A DNA stretch of 64,000 nucleotides from Paracoccus tibetensis (GCF_900102505.1 NZ_FMVT01000004.1:1-64000), one strand, 5' to 3'; shown: positions 26,435 through 35,201, counted from the first letter of the stretch. The notes: generated by a model not told the origin, from the letters alone. Made by a program: numbers and translations.

Positions 26435-26995
26435 ATGACAATGGACCTTATCTCCCGTCGCGGCCTCCTCGGTGTGTTTGCGGCGTCCACCGTTGCTGCC
26501 GCACCGGTGATGGCAAATGCGTTCGGTTTTCTGCGCGGCGCGGGCGACTACCGCCGCGTGCGCATGTATTCGGGCCGCACCGGCGAAAGCATCGACACGG
26601 TCTACTGGGTGGACGGCAAGTACATCCGCGAGGCCCTGAACGAGATCAACGTCTTCATGCGCGACTGGCGCAGCGGCGAGGTGATCGGGATCGATCCGCG
26701 CACCGTGGACGTGGCCGCCGCCTCGGCGCGCCTGCTGCAGACGAACGAGCCCTACATGATGCTCTCGGGCTACCGCTCGCCGCGCACCAACGCGATGCTG
26801 CGCCGTCAGTCCGGCGGCGTCGCGCAGAACTCGCTGCACATGACCGGCAAGGCGGCCGACCTGCGGCTCAAGTCGCGCTCGGTCGGGCAGATGTATCAGG
26901 CGGCGGTGGCCTGCCGCGCGGGCGGCGTCGGCCGCTACAGCCGGTCGAACTTCGTGCACATGGATTGCGGCCCGGTCCGCACCTGGGGCAGCTGA
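26435..26995 (+). CDS. YcbK-like DUF882 (M15-type) peptidoglycan protein
   Basis: 186 residues from the ATG at 26435, with an AGGACAGG ribosome site about 9 bases away. A twin-arginine signal (SRRGLLG, then an AAST hydrophobic run to VMANA) suggests Tat export. The mature DUF882 domain has M15-type metal ligands: HMTGKAADLRL (HxxGxAxD) and FVHMDCGP near the C-terminus, plus SGYRSPRTN. Family members such as E. coli YcbK/MepK cleave peptidoglycan cross-links, including 3-3 links. Divergent from the L,D-transpeptidase, so maker and possible cutter of the same bonds sit together. Confidence 0.9.
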   Translation: MTMDLISRRGLLGVFAASTVAAAPVMANAFGFLRGAGDYRRVRMYSGRTGESIDTVYWVDGKYIREALNEINVFMRDWRSGEVIGIDPRTVDVAAASARLLQTNEPYMMLSGYRSPRTNAMLRRQSGGVAQNSLHMTGKAADLRLKSRSVGQMYQAAVACRAGGVGRYSRSNFVHMDCGPVRTWGS

Positions 26996-27140
26996 TCGCC
27001 AGCCTCGTCAGGGACTTCCATCGCGGTGCCTGCCTTGCGGCAAGCGCCGCGATCTGTCATGACGGGACCAGGCGCCCGGCGGCGAGGGGCTATGGTCCAC
27101 GCCGTGACGCGGATGCTGCAAGCCTTCGGATCGGAGCCAG

Positions 27141-27749
27141 ATGAACCTGCAAGTCAATCGGCGCTACCGCACGGCCAAGAAGATCCAGGCCGTTGCCGTG
27201 GAACTGGCGGTCCGGGACGGCCTCGCCAATGTCACGACTGAGGCGATCGCCCGGCAGGCCGAAATCAGCACCCGGACCTTCTTCAACTACTACCCCTACA
27301 AGGAGGCGGCGCTGATGGGCCCGCCCCCGGACTACCCGGCCGAGGCCTCCGAGGCCTTCGTGAACGGCAAGGGCCGCCTGATCGACGACCTCGCCGCGCT
27401 GATCGAGGCGCATCTGGCGCGCTTTCTCGACGAGCGGGACATGATCGGCCACCTGCTTGCGCTCAGCGAGACCGACCCCAAGCTCGAGGCGCTGCGCAAC
27501 AGCGCCATGCTGTCGCGCCGCGCGCAGATGCGTGGGCTGCTGCACCGGCGGATGCCCGGCTCGGACCCGCGACTCGTCGAGATCCTGGCGGCCGCGATCA
27601 TCGCCGCCACCAATGCCGCGACGAAGGACTGGGTCTCGGGCGAGCGCAGCGACTTCATTGCCGCCGCGCATGAGAACCTGTCGCTGATCATGACGGCCGC
27701 CGAACTTCTCGGCCGCGCCGGGGATCAGGGCGACAGCAGCTTGCGGTAA
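27141..27749 (+). CDS. TetR-family regulator
   Basis: 202 residues. An N-terminal TetR helix-turn-helix (about 12-58, IARQAEISTRTFFNYYPYKEAAL) is followed by an all-helical ligand domain. The N-terminus MNLQVNRRYRTAKKIQAVAVELAV is typical. The ligand cannot be named from sequence. It converges with the RutR-like gene, and the two coding ends overlap by 25 bases. The target genes are unknown; the upstream intergenic space (26996-27140) shows no clear palindrome. Confidence 0.88.
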   Translation: MNLQVNRRYRTAKKIQAVAVELAVRDGLANVTTEAIARQAEISTRTFFNYYPYKEAALMGPPPDYPAEASEAFVNGKGRLIDDLAALIEAHLARFLDERDMIGHLLALSETDPKLEALRNSAMLSRRAQMRGLLHRRMPGSDPRLVEILAAAIIAATNAATKDWVSGERSDFIAAAHENLSLIMTAAELLGRAGDQGDSSLR

Positions 27750-28345
27750 AGCGCGTCGAGGAAGGCCGCCGCCTCGTTTAGCGGATCGCGGCCCGGACCT
27801 AGCACCGCGCGGACCTGCACGTCGAAATCGGCGTAATGCTGCGTCATCGACCAGATCGAGAAGATCAGGTGATGCGGATCGACCTGCGCCAGCCGCCCCT
27901 CCGCCATCCAGCGCCGCAGGACGGCGGCCGCCTCGTCCACGATCTGCCGCAGCCCGCCGCCGAGGATCTCGGTCAGATGCGGCGCGCCCTCCAGGATCTC
28001 GTAGGCGAAAAGCCGGCTTTCGCGGGGAAAGTCCCGCGACATCTGCAGCTTCGCGCGCACGTAGGCCAGCACCTCCGCCAGCGGCTCGCCGGCCGGATCG
28101 ATGCGCTGCAGGGGCGCCAGCCACATCTCCAGCAGCGAGGTCAGCAGCGCCTTGTGGATCTCGTCCTTCGAGGTGAAGTAATAGAGCACGTTCGGCTTTG
28201 AAAGCCCGGCATGGCGCGCGATCTGGTCGATGGTCGCGCCCCGGAAGCCGCCCGCCGAGAACGCCTCGAGCGCGCCGCCAAGGATCAGCTCGCGGTTCTT
28301 CTGCTGGATGCGGGACAGGCTGGGGGCCGAATTTCGTTCTGTCAT
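27725..28345 (-). CDS. rutR: RutR-like TetR repressor of pyrimidine catabolism
   Basis: 206 residues from the ATG at 28345. The TetR HTH includes GATIDQIARHAGLSKPNVLYYFTSKDEI. The C-terminal part (from about 75) fits the RutR/YcdC ligand domain with PRESRLFAYEILEGAPHL and FSIWSMTQHYADF. In E. coli RutR is released from DNA by uracil or thymine. It is divergent from a pyrimidine-degradation operon, with a near-consensus RutR operator in the gap, which strongly supports the assignment. Confidence 0.9.
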   Translation of the reverse strand: MTERNSAPSLSRIQQKNRELILGGALEAFSAGGFRGATIDQIARHAGLSKPNVLYYFTSKDEIHKALLTSLLEMWLAPLQRIDPAGEPLAEVLAYVRAKLQMSRDFPRESRLFAYEILEGAPHLTEILGGGLRQIVDEAAAVLRRWMAEGRLAQVDPHHLIFSIWSMTQHYADFDVQVRAVLGPGRDPLNEAAAFLDALYRKLLSP

Positions 28346-28431
28346 CGCGCGTGCCCTTTCGGCATGATCGCAAATTAGGCAAACCTGGTGCCGCTTCCGG
28401 TGCCTGCCGGGTCCGTCCCGGTTCAGAATGC

Positions 28432-28459
28432 TTGACTGCCAATGGCCCCGTGCTAGCCT
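28432..28459 (+). promoter_or_regulatory. candidate promoter of pyrimidine operon
   Basis: TTGACT (28432-28437) and TAGCCT (28454-28459) with a 16-base spacer. The operator begins 5 bases later and so would cover the start of transcription. The -10 match is weak. Confidence 0.4.
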
Positions 28460-28463
28460 GATC

Positions 28464-28479
28464 CTGACCATCTGGTCAA
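28464..28479 (+). promoter_or_regulatory. RutR operator
   Basis: CTGACCATCTGGTCAA matches the E. coli RutR consensus TTGACCA-NN-TGGTCAA at all but the first base. It lies 22 bases before the aminotransferase start codon, between the repressor gene and its presumed target operon. Confidence 0.85.
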
Positions 28480-28501
28480 TATTCCGCGAGGTTCCCTGTT
28501 C

Positions 28502-29827
28502 ATGCCGCTCGACCGCAAGCCCGCCCCCAACGACCTGCGCGCCTTCTGGATGCCGTTCACGGCGAACCGGCAGTTCAAGTCGGCGCCCCGGATGCTGACC
28601 GAGGCGCAGGACATGCACTACACCGCGGCCGACGGGCGCCAGATCCTGGACGGGACCGCGGGCCTGTGGTGCTGCAACGCCGGCCACTGCCGCCCGAAGA
28701 TCACCGAAGCGGTGCAGTCGCAGATCGGCGTTCTCGACTACGCACCTGCCTTCCAGATGGGGCACCCGCTGGCCTTCGAGCTGGCGAACCGCATCGTGGA
28801 CATCGCGCCCGAGGGGATGGAGCATGTCTTCTACTGCAACTCCGGCTCGGAAGCCGTTGATACGGCGCTGAAGATCGCGCTCGCCTATCACCGCGCCCGC
28901 GGCGACAGCGCCCGGACGCGGCTGATCGGGCGCGAGCGCGGCTATCACGGCGTCGGCTTCGGCGGCATCTCGGTCGGCGGGATCGTGAACAACCGCCGTC
29001 ATTTCGGCACGCTGCTGGCGGGCGTCGACCACCTGCCCCACACCCACCTGCCCGAGAACCGCATGACCCGCGGCCAGCCCGAGCATGGCGCCCACCTCGC
29101 CGACGAGCTGGAGCGCCTGGTCGCGCTGCACGGCGCCGAGACCATCGCGGCCGTCATCGTCGAGCCGATGGCCGGCTCCACCGGCGTCCTGATGCCGCCC
29201 AAGGGCTATCTGCAGAAGCTGCGCGAGCTCACGCGCAAGCACGGCATCCTCTTGATCTTCGACGAGGTCATCACCGGCTTCGGCCGCCTCGGCAGCCCCT
29301 TCGCCGCGCAGCATTTCGGCGTCGTTCCCGACATGATCACCTGCGCCAAGGGCCTCACGAACGGCGTCATCCCGATGGGCGCCGTGCTGACCTCGGCCGC
29401 GATCCACGACGCCTTCATGCAGGGTCCCGAGCACATCATCGAGCTGTTCCACGGCTACACCTATTCCGGCAACCCGGTCAGCTGCGCCGCCGCCATCGCG
29501 ACGCTGGACACCTATGCCGAGGAGGGCCTGCTGACCCGCGCCTCCGAGCTGGAGCATCACTGGCAGGAGGCGATCCACAGCCTCGCGGATCACCCCCATG
29601 TCGTCGACATCCGCAACATGGGCCTCATCGGCGCGGTCGAACTGGCCCCGATCGAGGGCCAGCCGGGCAAGCGCGCCTTCGACATCTTCGTAAAGGCCTT
29701 CGAGGCCGGCATCCTGATCCGCGTGACCGGCGACATCATCGCGATGTCGCCGCCGCTGATCATCTCGAAGGACCAGATCGACGAGCTGATCGGCACGCTC
29801 GGCGACGTGCTGAAGAACGCGGCGTAA
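28502..29827 (+). CDS. beta-alanine (omega-amino acid):pyruvate aminotransferase
   Basis: 441 residues, a class III PLP aminotransferase. The PLP lysine is Lys283 (TCAKGLTNG), with FDEVITGFGR carrying the PLP-binding aspartate and YCNSGSEAVDTALK for the phosphate. The N-terminal FWMPFTANRQFK is typical of omega-amino acid:pyruvate transaminases. It turns beta-alanine (or 3-aminoisobutyrate), the end product of reductive pyrimidine breakdown, into malonate semialdehyde and alanine. First gene of the RutR-controlled operon. Confidence 0.93.
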   Translation: MPLDRKPAPNDLRAFWMPFTANRQFKSAPRMLTEAQDMHYTAADGRQILDGTAGLWCCNAGHCRPKITEAVQSQIGVLDYAPAFQMGHPLAFELANRIVDIAPEGMEHVFYCNSGSEAVDTALKIALAYHRARGDSARTRLIGRERGYHGVGFGGISVGGIVNNRRHFGTLLAGVDHLPHTHLPENRMTRGQPEHGAHLADELERLVALHGAETIAAVIVEPMAGSTGVLMPPKGYLQKLRELTRKHGILLIFDEVITGFGRLGSPFAAQHFGVVPDMITCAKGLTNGVIPMGAVLTSAAIHDAFMQGPEHIIELFHGYTYSGNPVSCAAAIATLDTYAEEGLLTRASELEHHWQEAIHSLADHPHVVDIRNMGLIGAVELAPIEGQPGKRAFDIFVKAFEAGILIRVTGDIIAMSPPLIISKDQIDELIGTLGDVLKNAA

Positions 29828-29851
29828 GCGCCGCCACCCATCCAGCCCACC

Positions 29852-29870
29852 CCGCACCAAGACGGGGCGG
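29852..29870 (+). terminator. weak hairpin after aminotransferase gene
   Basis: CCCCG-CACCAAGA-CGGGG, with no T-run. It lies 21 bases before the ribosome site of the next gene, so it may reduce rather than stop read-through, or protect an mRNA end. Confidence 0.25.
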
Positions 29871-29890
29871 CCCGACAGGAAGGACGACGA

Positions 29891-31168
29891 ATGAGCGACG
29901 AGAGCGCGCTGATGACGGCTGGCCACGCGGCCACCAACATGACGGTGGACGGCCAGCGGCTGTGGGACAGCCTCATGGAGATGGCGAAGATCGGCCCCGG
30001 CATCGCCGGCGGCAACAACCGCCAGACCTTGACCGATGCCGACGCCGAAGGGCGCGCCCTGTTCCGGTCCTGGTGCGAGGCGGCGGGAATGAGCATGGGC
30101 CTCGACCGGATGGGCAACATGTTCATGCGCCACGAGGGGGCCGAGCCGGATCTGGACCCGGTCTATATCGGCAGCCATCTCGACACGCAGCCGACCGGCG
30201 GGAAGTATGACGGCGTTCTCGGCGTGCTGGCGGGGCTGGAGGTCGTGCGCTCGATCCGCGATCTTGGCATCCGCACGCGCCGGCCCATCGTGGTGGTGAA
30301 CTGGACCAACGAGGAAGGCGCACGCTTCGCCCCCGCCATGCTGGCCTCGGGCGTCTTCGCGGGCGTGCATGACGAGGATTACGCCAACAGCCGCGTGGAC
30401 GCCGAGGGCAAGCGCTTCGGGGACGAGCTGGACCGCATCGGCTGGCGCGGCGACGAGGCGCCCGGGGCGCGCAAGATCCACGCGATGTTCGAGTATCACA
30501 TCGAGCAGGGCCCGATTCTCGAGGCCGAGGGGCGCGAGATCGGCGTCGTGACGCATGGGCAGGGCCTCTGGTGGCTGCAGGTCACGCTGACCGGCAAGGA
30601 CGCGCATACCGGCTCGACGCCGATGGGGATGCGGGTGAACGCCGGCCTCGGCATGGCGCGGATCATCGAGGCGGTGCACCGAATCGCGATGGACCACCAG
30701 CCGAACGCCGTGGGCGCAGTCGGCCAGGCGAATGTCTGGCCGAACAGCCGCAACGTGATCCCGGGCAAGGCCGTCTTCACCATCGACTTCCGCTCGCCGG
30801 ACCTGGGCAAGCTCACCTCGATGCGCTCGAAGTTGGAGCTGGAAGCATCTAAGATTGCTGCTGAACTTGGCCTCGGGATCGAGATAGAGCCGGTCGGGCA
30901 TTTCGATCCCGTGACCTTCGATCCGGGGCTGGTCGCCACCGTGCGGCGGGCGGCCGAAGGGCTGGGGCTGACGCATATGGACATCGTCTCGGGCGCGGGT
31001 CACGACGCCTGCTGGATCAACCGCGTCGCGCCGACAGTGATGATCATGTGCCCCTGCGTGGGAGGCCTTAGCCACAACGAGGCCGAGGAAATCACGCCGG
31101 ATTGGGCGAAGGCGGGTTGCGACGTGCTGCTGCACGCGGTGCTGGAAGCGGCCGAAGTGGTGCGCTGA
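29891..31168 (+). CDS. beta-ureidopropionase (Zn-dependent amidase, M20 type)
   Basis: 425 residues. Metal-ligand motifs of the M20/hydantoinase-C group are clear: YIGSHLDTQPTGGKYDG, VNWTNEEGARF and EYHIEQGPILE, plus GAGHDACW near the C-terminus. Members hydrolyse N-carbamoyl-beta-alanine or N-carbamoyl amino acids to amino acid, CO2 and ammonia. Placed between the aminotransferase and dihydropyrimidinase, it best fits beta-ureidopropionase, the third step of reductive pyrimidine degradation. GGAAGGACG lies before the ATG. Confidence 0.92.
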   Translation: MSDESALMTAGHAATNMTVDGQRLWDSLMEMAKIGPGIAGGNNRQTLTDADAEGRALFRSWCEAAGMSMGLDRMGNMFMRHEGAEPDLDPVYIGSHLDTQPTGGKYDGVLGVLAGLEVVRSIRDLGIRTRRPIVVVNWTNEEGARFAPAMLASGVFAGVHDEDYANSRVDAEGKRFGDELDRIGWRGDEAPGARKIHAMFEYHIEQGPILEAEGREIGVVTHGQGLWWLQVTLTGKDAHTGSTPMGMRVNAGLGMARIIEAVHRIAMDHQPNAVGAVGQANVWPNSRNVIPGKAVFTIDFRSPDLGKLTSMRSKLELEASKIAAELGLGIEIEPVGHFDPVTFDPGLVATVRRAAEGLGLTHMDIVSGAGHDACWINRVAPTVMIMCPCVGGLSHNEAEEITPDWAKAGCDVLLHAVLEAAEVVR

Positions 31169-31178
31169 CGCACGGTCG

Positions 31179-31226
31179 CCGGGGGTTTCACCCCCGGATC
31201 CCAAGGGTATTTGGACAACGAAGAAG
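31179..31226 (+). repeat. leader element, copy 1: hairpin plus GGGTATTTGGACAACGAAG
   Basis: The hairpin CCGGGGG-TTTCA-CCCCCGG (31179-31197) is followed by a 22-base block starting GGGTATTTGGACAACGAAG (31205-31226) directly before the hydA ribosome site. The same 22 bases recur on the reverse strand at 40490-40511 before liuD. Related GTATTTGGA leaders are common between genes of Rhodobacterales (from general knowledge). Confidence 0.8.
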
Positions 31227-31234
31227 AGGGCGGG

Positions 31235-32686
31235 ATGAGCACGGTCATCAGGGGCGGCACGGTCGTCACGGCGGATCTGAGCTACAAGGCAGATGTGCTG
31301 ATCGAGGGCGGGCGGATCGCGGCCATCGGCGAAGGGCTGGTGGGGGACGAGGTGCTGGACGCCTCGGGCTGCTACATCATGCCGGGCGGGATCGACCCGC
31401 ACACGCATCTGGAGATGCCCTTCATGGGCACCTACTCGGCCGACGACTTCGAGAGCGGGACCCGCGCGGCCTTGGCGGGCGGGACCACGATGGTGGTGGA
31501 CTTCGCCCTGCCCTCGCCCGGCCAGGGGCTGCTGAACGCGCTGCAGATGTGGGACAACAAGTCGGGCCGCGCGCATTGCGACTACAGCTACCACATGGCG
31601 GTGACCTGGTGGGGCGAGCAGGTCTTTGACGAGATGCAGGCCGTGGTGGATCGCGGGATCACCAGCTTCAAGCATTTCATGGCCTACAAGGGCGCCCTGA
31701 TGGTGAATGACGACGAGCTGTTCGCCAGCTTCCGCCGGGTGGGCGATCTGGGCGGGATCGCGATGGTCCATGCCGAGAATGGCGATGTCGTGGCCGAGCT
31801 GTCGGCGCGGCTGCTGGCCGAGGGAAACACCGGGCCCGAGGCCCATGCCTATTCCCGACCCCCGCAGGTCGAGGGCGAGGCGACGAACCGGGCGATCATG
31901 GTCGCGGACATGGCGGGGGTGCCGCTCTACGTCGTCCATGTCAGCTGCGAGGACGCGCATGAGGCGATCCGCCGGGCGCGGGCGCAGGGCAAGCGCGTGT
32001 GGGGCGAGCCCCTGATCCAGCACCTGGTGCTGGACGAGAGCGAATACTTCAACGCGGACTGGGACCATGCCGCGCGGCGGGTGATGTCGCCGCCCTTCCG
32101 CAACAAGCTGCATCAGGACAGTCTCTGGGCGGGGTTGCAATCGGGCAGCCTGTCGGTGGTGGCGACGGATCACTGCGCCTTCACGACCGAGCAGAAGCGC
32201 TATGGCGTGGGCGATTTCACCAAGATCCCGAACGGGACCGGCGGACTGGAGGACCGGATGCCGGTGCTCTGGACGCATGGCGTCGGCACGGGGCGGCTGA
32301 CGCCGAACGAGTTCGTGGCGGCGACCTCGGCGAATATCGCCAAGATCCTCGGGATGTATCCCAGGAAGGGCGCGGTGCTGGTCGGCAGCGATGCGGACCT
32401 GGTGGTATGGGACCCGGAGGCCGAGAAGGTGATCAGCGCCGGCATGCAGCAATCGGCCATCGACTACAACGTCTTCGAGGGCCAGCGCGTGAAGGGCCTG
32501 CCGCGCTTCACGCTGACGCGCGGCGTGGTCGCGGTGACCGAGGGCAAGGTCGACAGCCGGGAGGGGCATGGCGAATTCGTCGCCCGCGAGCCGCGCGGGA
32601 CGGTGAACCGGGCGCTGTCCGAGTGGAAGGCGCTGACGGCCCCGCGCCCGGTCGAGCGCAGCGGCATTCCGGCGAGCGGGGTCTGA
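31235..32686 (+). CDS. hydA: dihydropyrimidinase
   Basis: 483 residues from the ATG at 31235; GAGGGCGGG precedes it, and an upstream TTG lies inside the leader element. It is an amidohydrolase with the metal site GGIDPHTHLEMPFMG, the lysine that is carbamylated in TSFKHFMAYKGALM, and later VATDHCAF. It opens 5,6-dihydrouracil or dihydrothymine to the N-carbamoyl acid. The product is the substrate of the preceding gene's enzyme, giving the second step of the reductive pathway. The ABC transporter genes follow immediately. Confidence 0.95.
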   Translation: MSTVIRGGTVVTADLSYKADVLIEGGRIAAIGEGLVGDEVLDASGCYIMPGGIDPHTHLEMPFMGTYSADDFESGTRAALAGGTTMVVDFALPSPGQGLLNALQMWDNKSGRAHCDYSYHMAVTWWGEQVFDEMQAVVDRGITSFKHFMAYKGALMVNDDELFASFRRVGDLGGIAMVHAENGDVVAELSARLLAEGNTGPEAHAYSRPPQVEGEATNRAIMVADMAGVPLYVVHVSCEDAHEAIRRARAQGKRVWGEPLIQHLVLDESEYFNADWDHAARRVMSPPFRNKLHQDSLWAGLQSGSLSVVATDHCAFTTEQKRYGVGDFTKIPNGTGGLEDRMPVLWTHGVGTGRLTPNEFVAATSANIAKILGMYPRKGAVLVGSDADLVVWDPEAEKVISAGMQQSAIDYNVFEGQRVKGLPRFTLTRGVVAVTEGKVDSREGHGEFVAREPRGTVNRALSEWKALTAPRPVERSGIPASGV

Positions 32687-32687
32687 G

Positions 32688-33464
32688 TTGGACGCCGTCA
32701 TCGAGGCGCAGCGCGTCAGCCTGACCTTCCAGACCGCGGACGGGCCGGTCCATGCGCTGAAGGACGTGGATCTGGCCATCGCGCCGGGCGAGTTCGTCAG
32801 CTTCATCGGCCCCTCGGGCTGCGGGAAGACGACCTTCCTGCGTTCGGTCGCGGCGCTGGAGACGCCGACCTCGGGCCGGCTGAGCGTCAACGGGATGGAG
32901 CCGGACGCCGCGCGGCGGGCGCGGGCTTACGGCTTTGTCTTTCAGGCACCGGGGCTTTATCCGTGGCGGACGATTTCGGGGAATATCTCGCTGCCGCTTG
33001 AAATCATGGGCTTTTCGCGCAGCGAGCGGGCTGAGCGGGTCGCCCGCGTCCTCGATCTGGTCGAGCTAACGGGCTTTGCGGGCAAGTTTCCCTGGCAGCT
33101 CTCGGGCGGGATGCAACAGCGCGCCTCCATCGCGCGGGCTTTGGCCTTCGACGCGGATATCCTGTTGATGGACGAGCCCTTCGGGGCGCTGGACGAGATC
33201 GTGCGCGACCGGCTGAACGAGGCGCTGCTGGCGCTGTGGCGCAAGACCGGCAAGACCATCGGCTTCGTCACCCACTCGATCCCCGAGGCGGTGTATCTTT
33301 CGACCAAGATCGTGGTCATGTCGCCGCGGCCGGGGCGGATCACCAAGGTCATCGACAGCCCCCTGCCGCCCGAGCGCCCGCTGGAGATCCGCGACACGCC
33401 CGAGTTCATCGCGCTCGCCCACGAGGTCCGCGAGGGGCTGCGCGAGGGACATGGCTATGACTGA
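32688..33464 (+). CDS. ABC transporter ATPase (nitrate/taurine/thiamine-precursor type)
   Basis: 258 residues starting at a TTG one base after the hydA stop. Walker A GPSGCGKTT (41-49), signature LSGGMQQR and Walker B ILLMDEPFGALD are complete, with the H-loop in VTHSIPEAV. It is an importer ATPase of the SsuB/TauB/ThiZ group. With two permeases and an NMT1-type binding protein it forms one uptake system. The position right after the catabolic enzymes suggests that it imports a pyrimidine or its breakdown intermediate. The 3' end overlaps the first permease gene by 14 bases. Confidence 0.92.
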   Translation: MDAVIEAQRVSLTFQTADGPVHALKDVDLAIAPGEFVSFIGPSGCGKTTFLRSVAALETPTSGRLSVNGMEPDAARRARAYGFVFQAPGLYPWRTISGNISLPLEIMGFSRSERAERVARVLDLVELTGFAGKFPWQLSGGMQQRASIARALAFDADILLMDEPFGALDEIVRDRLNEALLALWRKTGKTIGFVTHSIPEAVYLSTKIVVMSPRPGRITKVIDSPLPPERPLEIRDTPEFIALAHEVREGLREGHGYD

Positions 33465-34371
33465 CGCGGTGCTGAACGCGCCGCAGGCCCGGCGGCTGCG
33501 GCTGCATACGGGCGATCTGCTGCCGATCCTGACCGTGCTGCTGGTGATCGTGGCCGTCTGGTATCTGGGCGCGATCCGCATGAACGCCGCGTGGGAGCGG
33601 GATCAGGCGGCCCGCGCGGGCGTCCAGCTGACGACCTCGGAACTGGTGAGCCGGACCCTGACGCAGGATCGCCCAGTCCTGCCCGCCCCGCACCAGGTGG
33701 CGCAGGGGCTGTGGGAGGGGGTGGCGGGCCAAGCCGTCACCTCGCGCCGCAGCCTCGTCTGGCATGCTTGGGTCACGCTGTCGGCGACGCTGGCGGGCTT
33801 CGGGATCGGCACCGCGCTTGGCATCGTGCTGGCGGTGGGGATCGTGCACAGCCGGGTGATGGACCTGTCGGTGATGCCTTGGGCCGTGGCCAGCCAGACC
33901 GTGCCGATCCTCGCCATCGCGCCGATGGTGATCGTGGTGCTGGCCTCGGTCGGCGTCACCGGGCTTCTGCCGAAGGCGATCATCGCGGCGTGGCTCTCGT
34001 TCTTTCCGGTGCTGGTCGGGATGGTGAAGGGGCTCAGGACGCCGGACGGGATGCAGCTGGACCTGATGCGGTCCTGGAGCGCGCCGAAGACCCGCGTCTT
34101 CTGGAACCTGCGCCTGCCCTCGTCCCTGCCCTATCTCTTCGCCTCGCTGAAGGTCGCCATCGCGGCCGCGCTGGTCGGCACCATCGTCGGCGAGCTGCCG
34201 GCGGGAGCCACCGCCGGCCTCGGGGCGCGGCTGCTGTCGGGCAGCTATTACGGGCAGACGGTGCAGATCTGGTCGGCGCTCTTCGCCGCCGCGATCCTCG
34301 CCGCCGTGCTGGTCGCGCTGATCGGGCTGATCGAGCGCACGGTCCTCTCGCGCATGGGGTTGGCGCGATGA
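33451..34371 (+). CDS. ABC transporter permease 1
   Basis: 306 residues. One N-terminal membrane helix (about 23-42) and a roughly 65-residue soluble loop precede the BPD_transp_1 core of about five helices (from TLSATLAGFGIGTALG), with the EAA-like coupling loop around LMRSWSAPKTRVFWNLRLP. It pairs with the next permease as a heterodimer, which is less common than the homodimers of TauC/SsuC. The start codon overlaps the ATPase gene; ATG at 33457 is an alternative start two codons further in. Confidence 0.9.
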   Translation: MAMTDAVLNAPQARRLRLHTGDLLPILTVLLVIVAVWYLGAIRMNAAWERDQAARAGVQLTTSELVSRTLTQDRPVLPAPHQVAQGLWEGVAGQAVTSRRSLVWHAWVTLSATLAGFGIGTALGIVLAVGIVHSRVMDLSVMPWAVASQTVPILAIAPMVIVVLASVGVTGLLPKAIIAAWLSFFPVLVGMVKGLRTPDGMQLDLMRSWSAPKTRVFWNLRLPSSLPYLFASLKVAIAAALVGTIVGELPAGATAGLGARLLSGSYYGQTVQIWSALFAAAILAAVLVALIGLIERTVLSRMGLAR

Positions 34372-35201
34372 GCGCGCTGCCGATCCTGGGCGTCTGGCTG
34401 GGCGGCATCGCGCTGAACGTCTGGCTGGCGCGGATCAACACGCGCCTCAGCCGGGGGCTGATCGCCGCCGTCTTCGGCCTGACGCTGATCCTGCTGTGGG
34501 AGATGGCGGTGCGGATCTACCAGATCCCAACGGTCATCCTGCCCGCGCCCAGCCAGATCGCCGCCAGCTTCGCGGCGAACCGCAGCATCCTCTGGACGGA
34601 CTTCGTGCAGACCATCCTGCGCGGCGCGCTGATGGGCTGGGTGATCGGCGCCTTCGCCGCGATCCTGACCGCCATCGCCATCGACCGCAGCCCCTTCCTG
34701 CAGCGCGGCCTGCTGCCCATCGGCAATTTCGTCGCCGCCCTGCCCATTGTCGGCATCGCGCCGATCCTGGTGATGTGGTTCGGCTTCGACTGGCAGTCCA
34801 AGGCCGCCGTGGTCGTGGTGATGGTCTTCTTCCCGATCCTCGTGAACATGGTCGCGGGGCTCAAGGCGACGGATGCGCTGCAGCGCGACCTGATGGCCTC
34901 CTGGGCTGCGCCCTATGGCGCCAGCCTGTGGAAACTGCGCCTGCCCGCCGCCATGCCCTTCCTCTTCAACGGGCTGAAGATCACCACGACGCTGGCGCTG
35001 ATCGGCGCCATCGTGGCCGAGTTCTTCGGCAGCCCGACCCGCGGCATGGGGTTCCGCATCTCGACCGCCGTGGGGCGGCTGGACCTGCCGCTGGTCTGGG
35101 CCGAGATCGTGGTTGCCGCCCTTGCGGGCACCTTGTTCTATGGCATTGTCGCGCTTGCGGAAAAGAAGGTGACCTTCTGGCACCCGTCGCAGCGCGGCTG
35201 A
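34368..35201 (+). CDS. ABC transporter permease 2
   Basis: 277 residues from the ATG at 34368, which overlaps the stop of permease 1 (ATGA). Six or seven hydrophobic segments and the coupling loop LMASWAAPYGASLWKLRLPAAMPFLFNGLK mark the BPD_transp_1 family. It is similar in plan to permease 1 but lacks the long N-terminal loop, so the two likely arose by duplication and form the membrane channel together. Confidence 0.92.
   Translation: MSALPILGVWLGGIALNVWLARINTRLSRGLIAAVFGLTLILLWEMAVRIYQIPTVILPAPSQIAASFAANRSILWTDFVQTILRGALMGWVIGAFAAILTAIAIDRSPFLQRGLLPIGNFVAALPIVGIAPILVMWFGFDWQSKAAVVVVMVFFPILVNMVAGLKATDALQRDLMASWAAPYGASLWKLRLPAAMPFLFNGLKITTTLALIGAIVAEFFGSPTRGMGFRISTAVGRLDLPLVWAEIVVAALAGTLFYGIVALAEKKVTFWHPSQRG

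Noticed and set aside
27725..32890. 1721-residue reverse open frame
   Set aside because: Only its last 206 codons (the RutR-like gene) are real; the rest is antisense to the pyrimidine operon.
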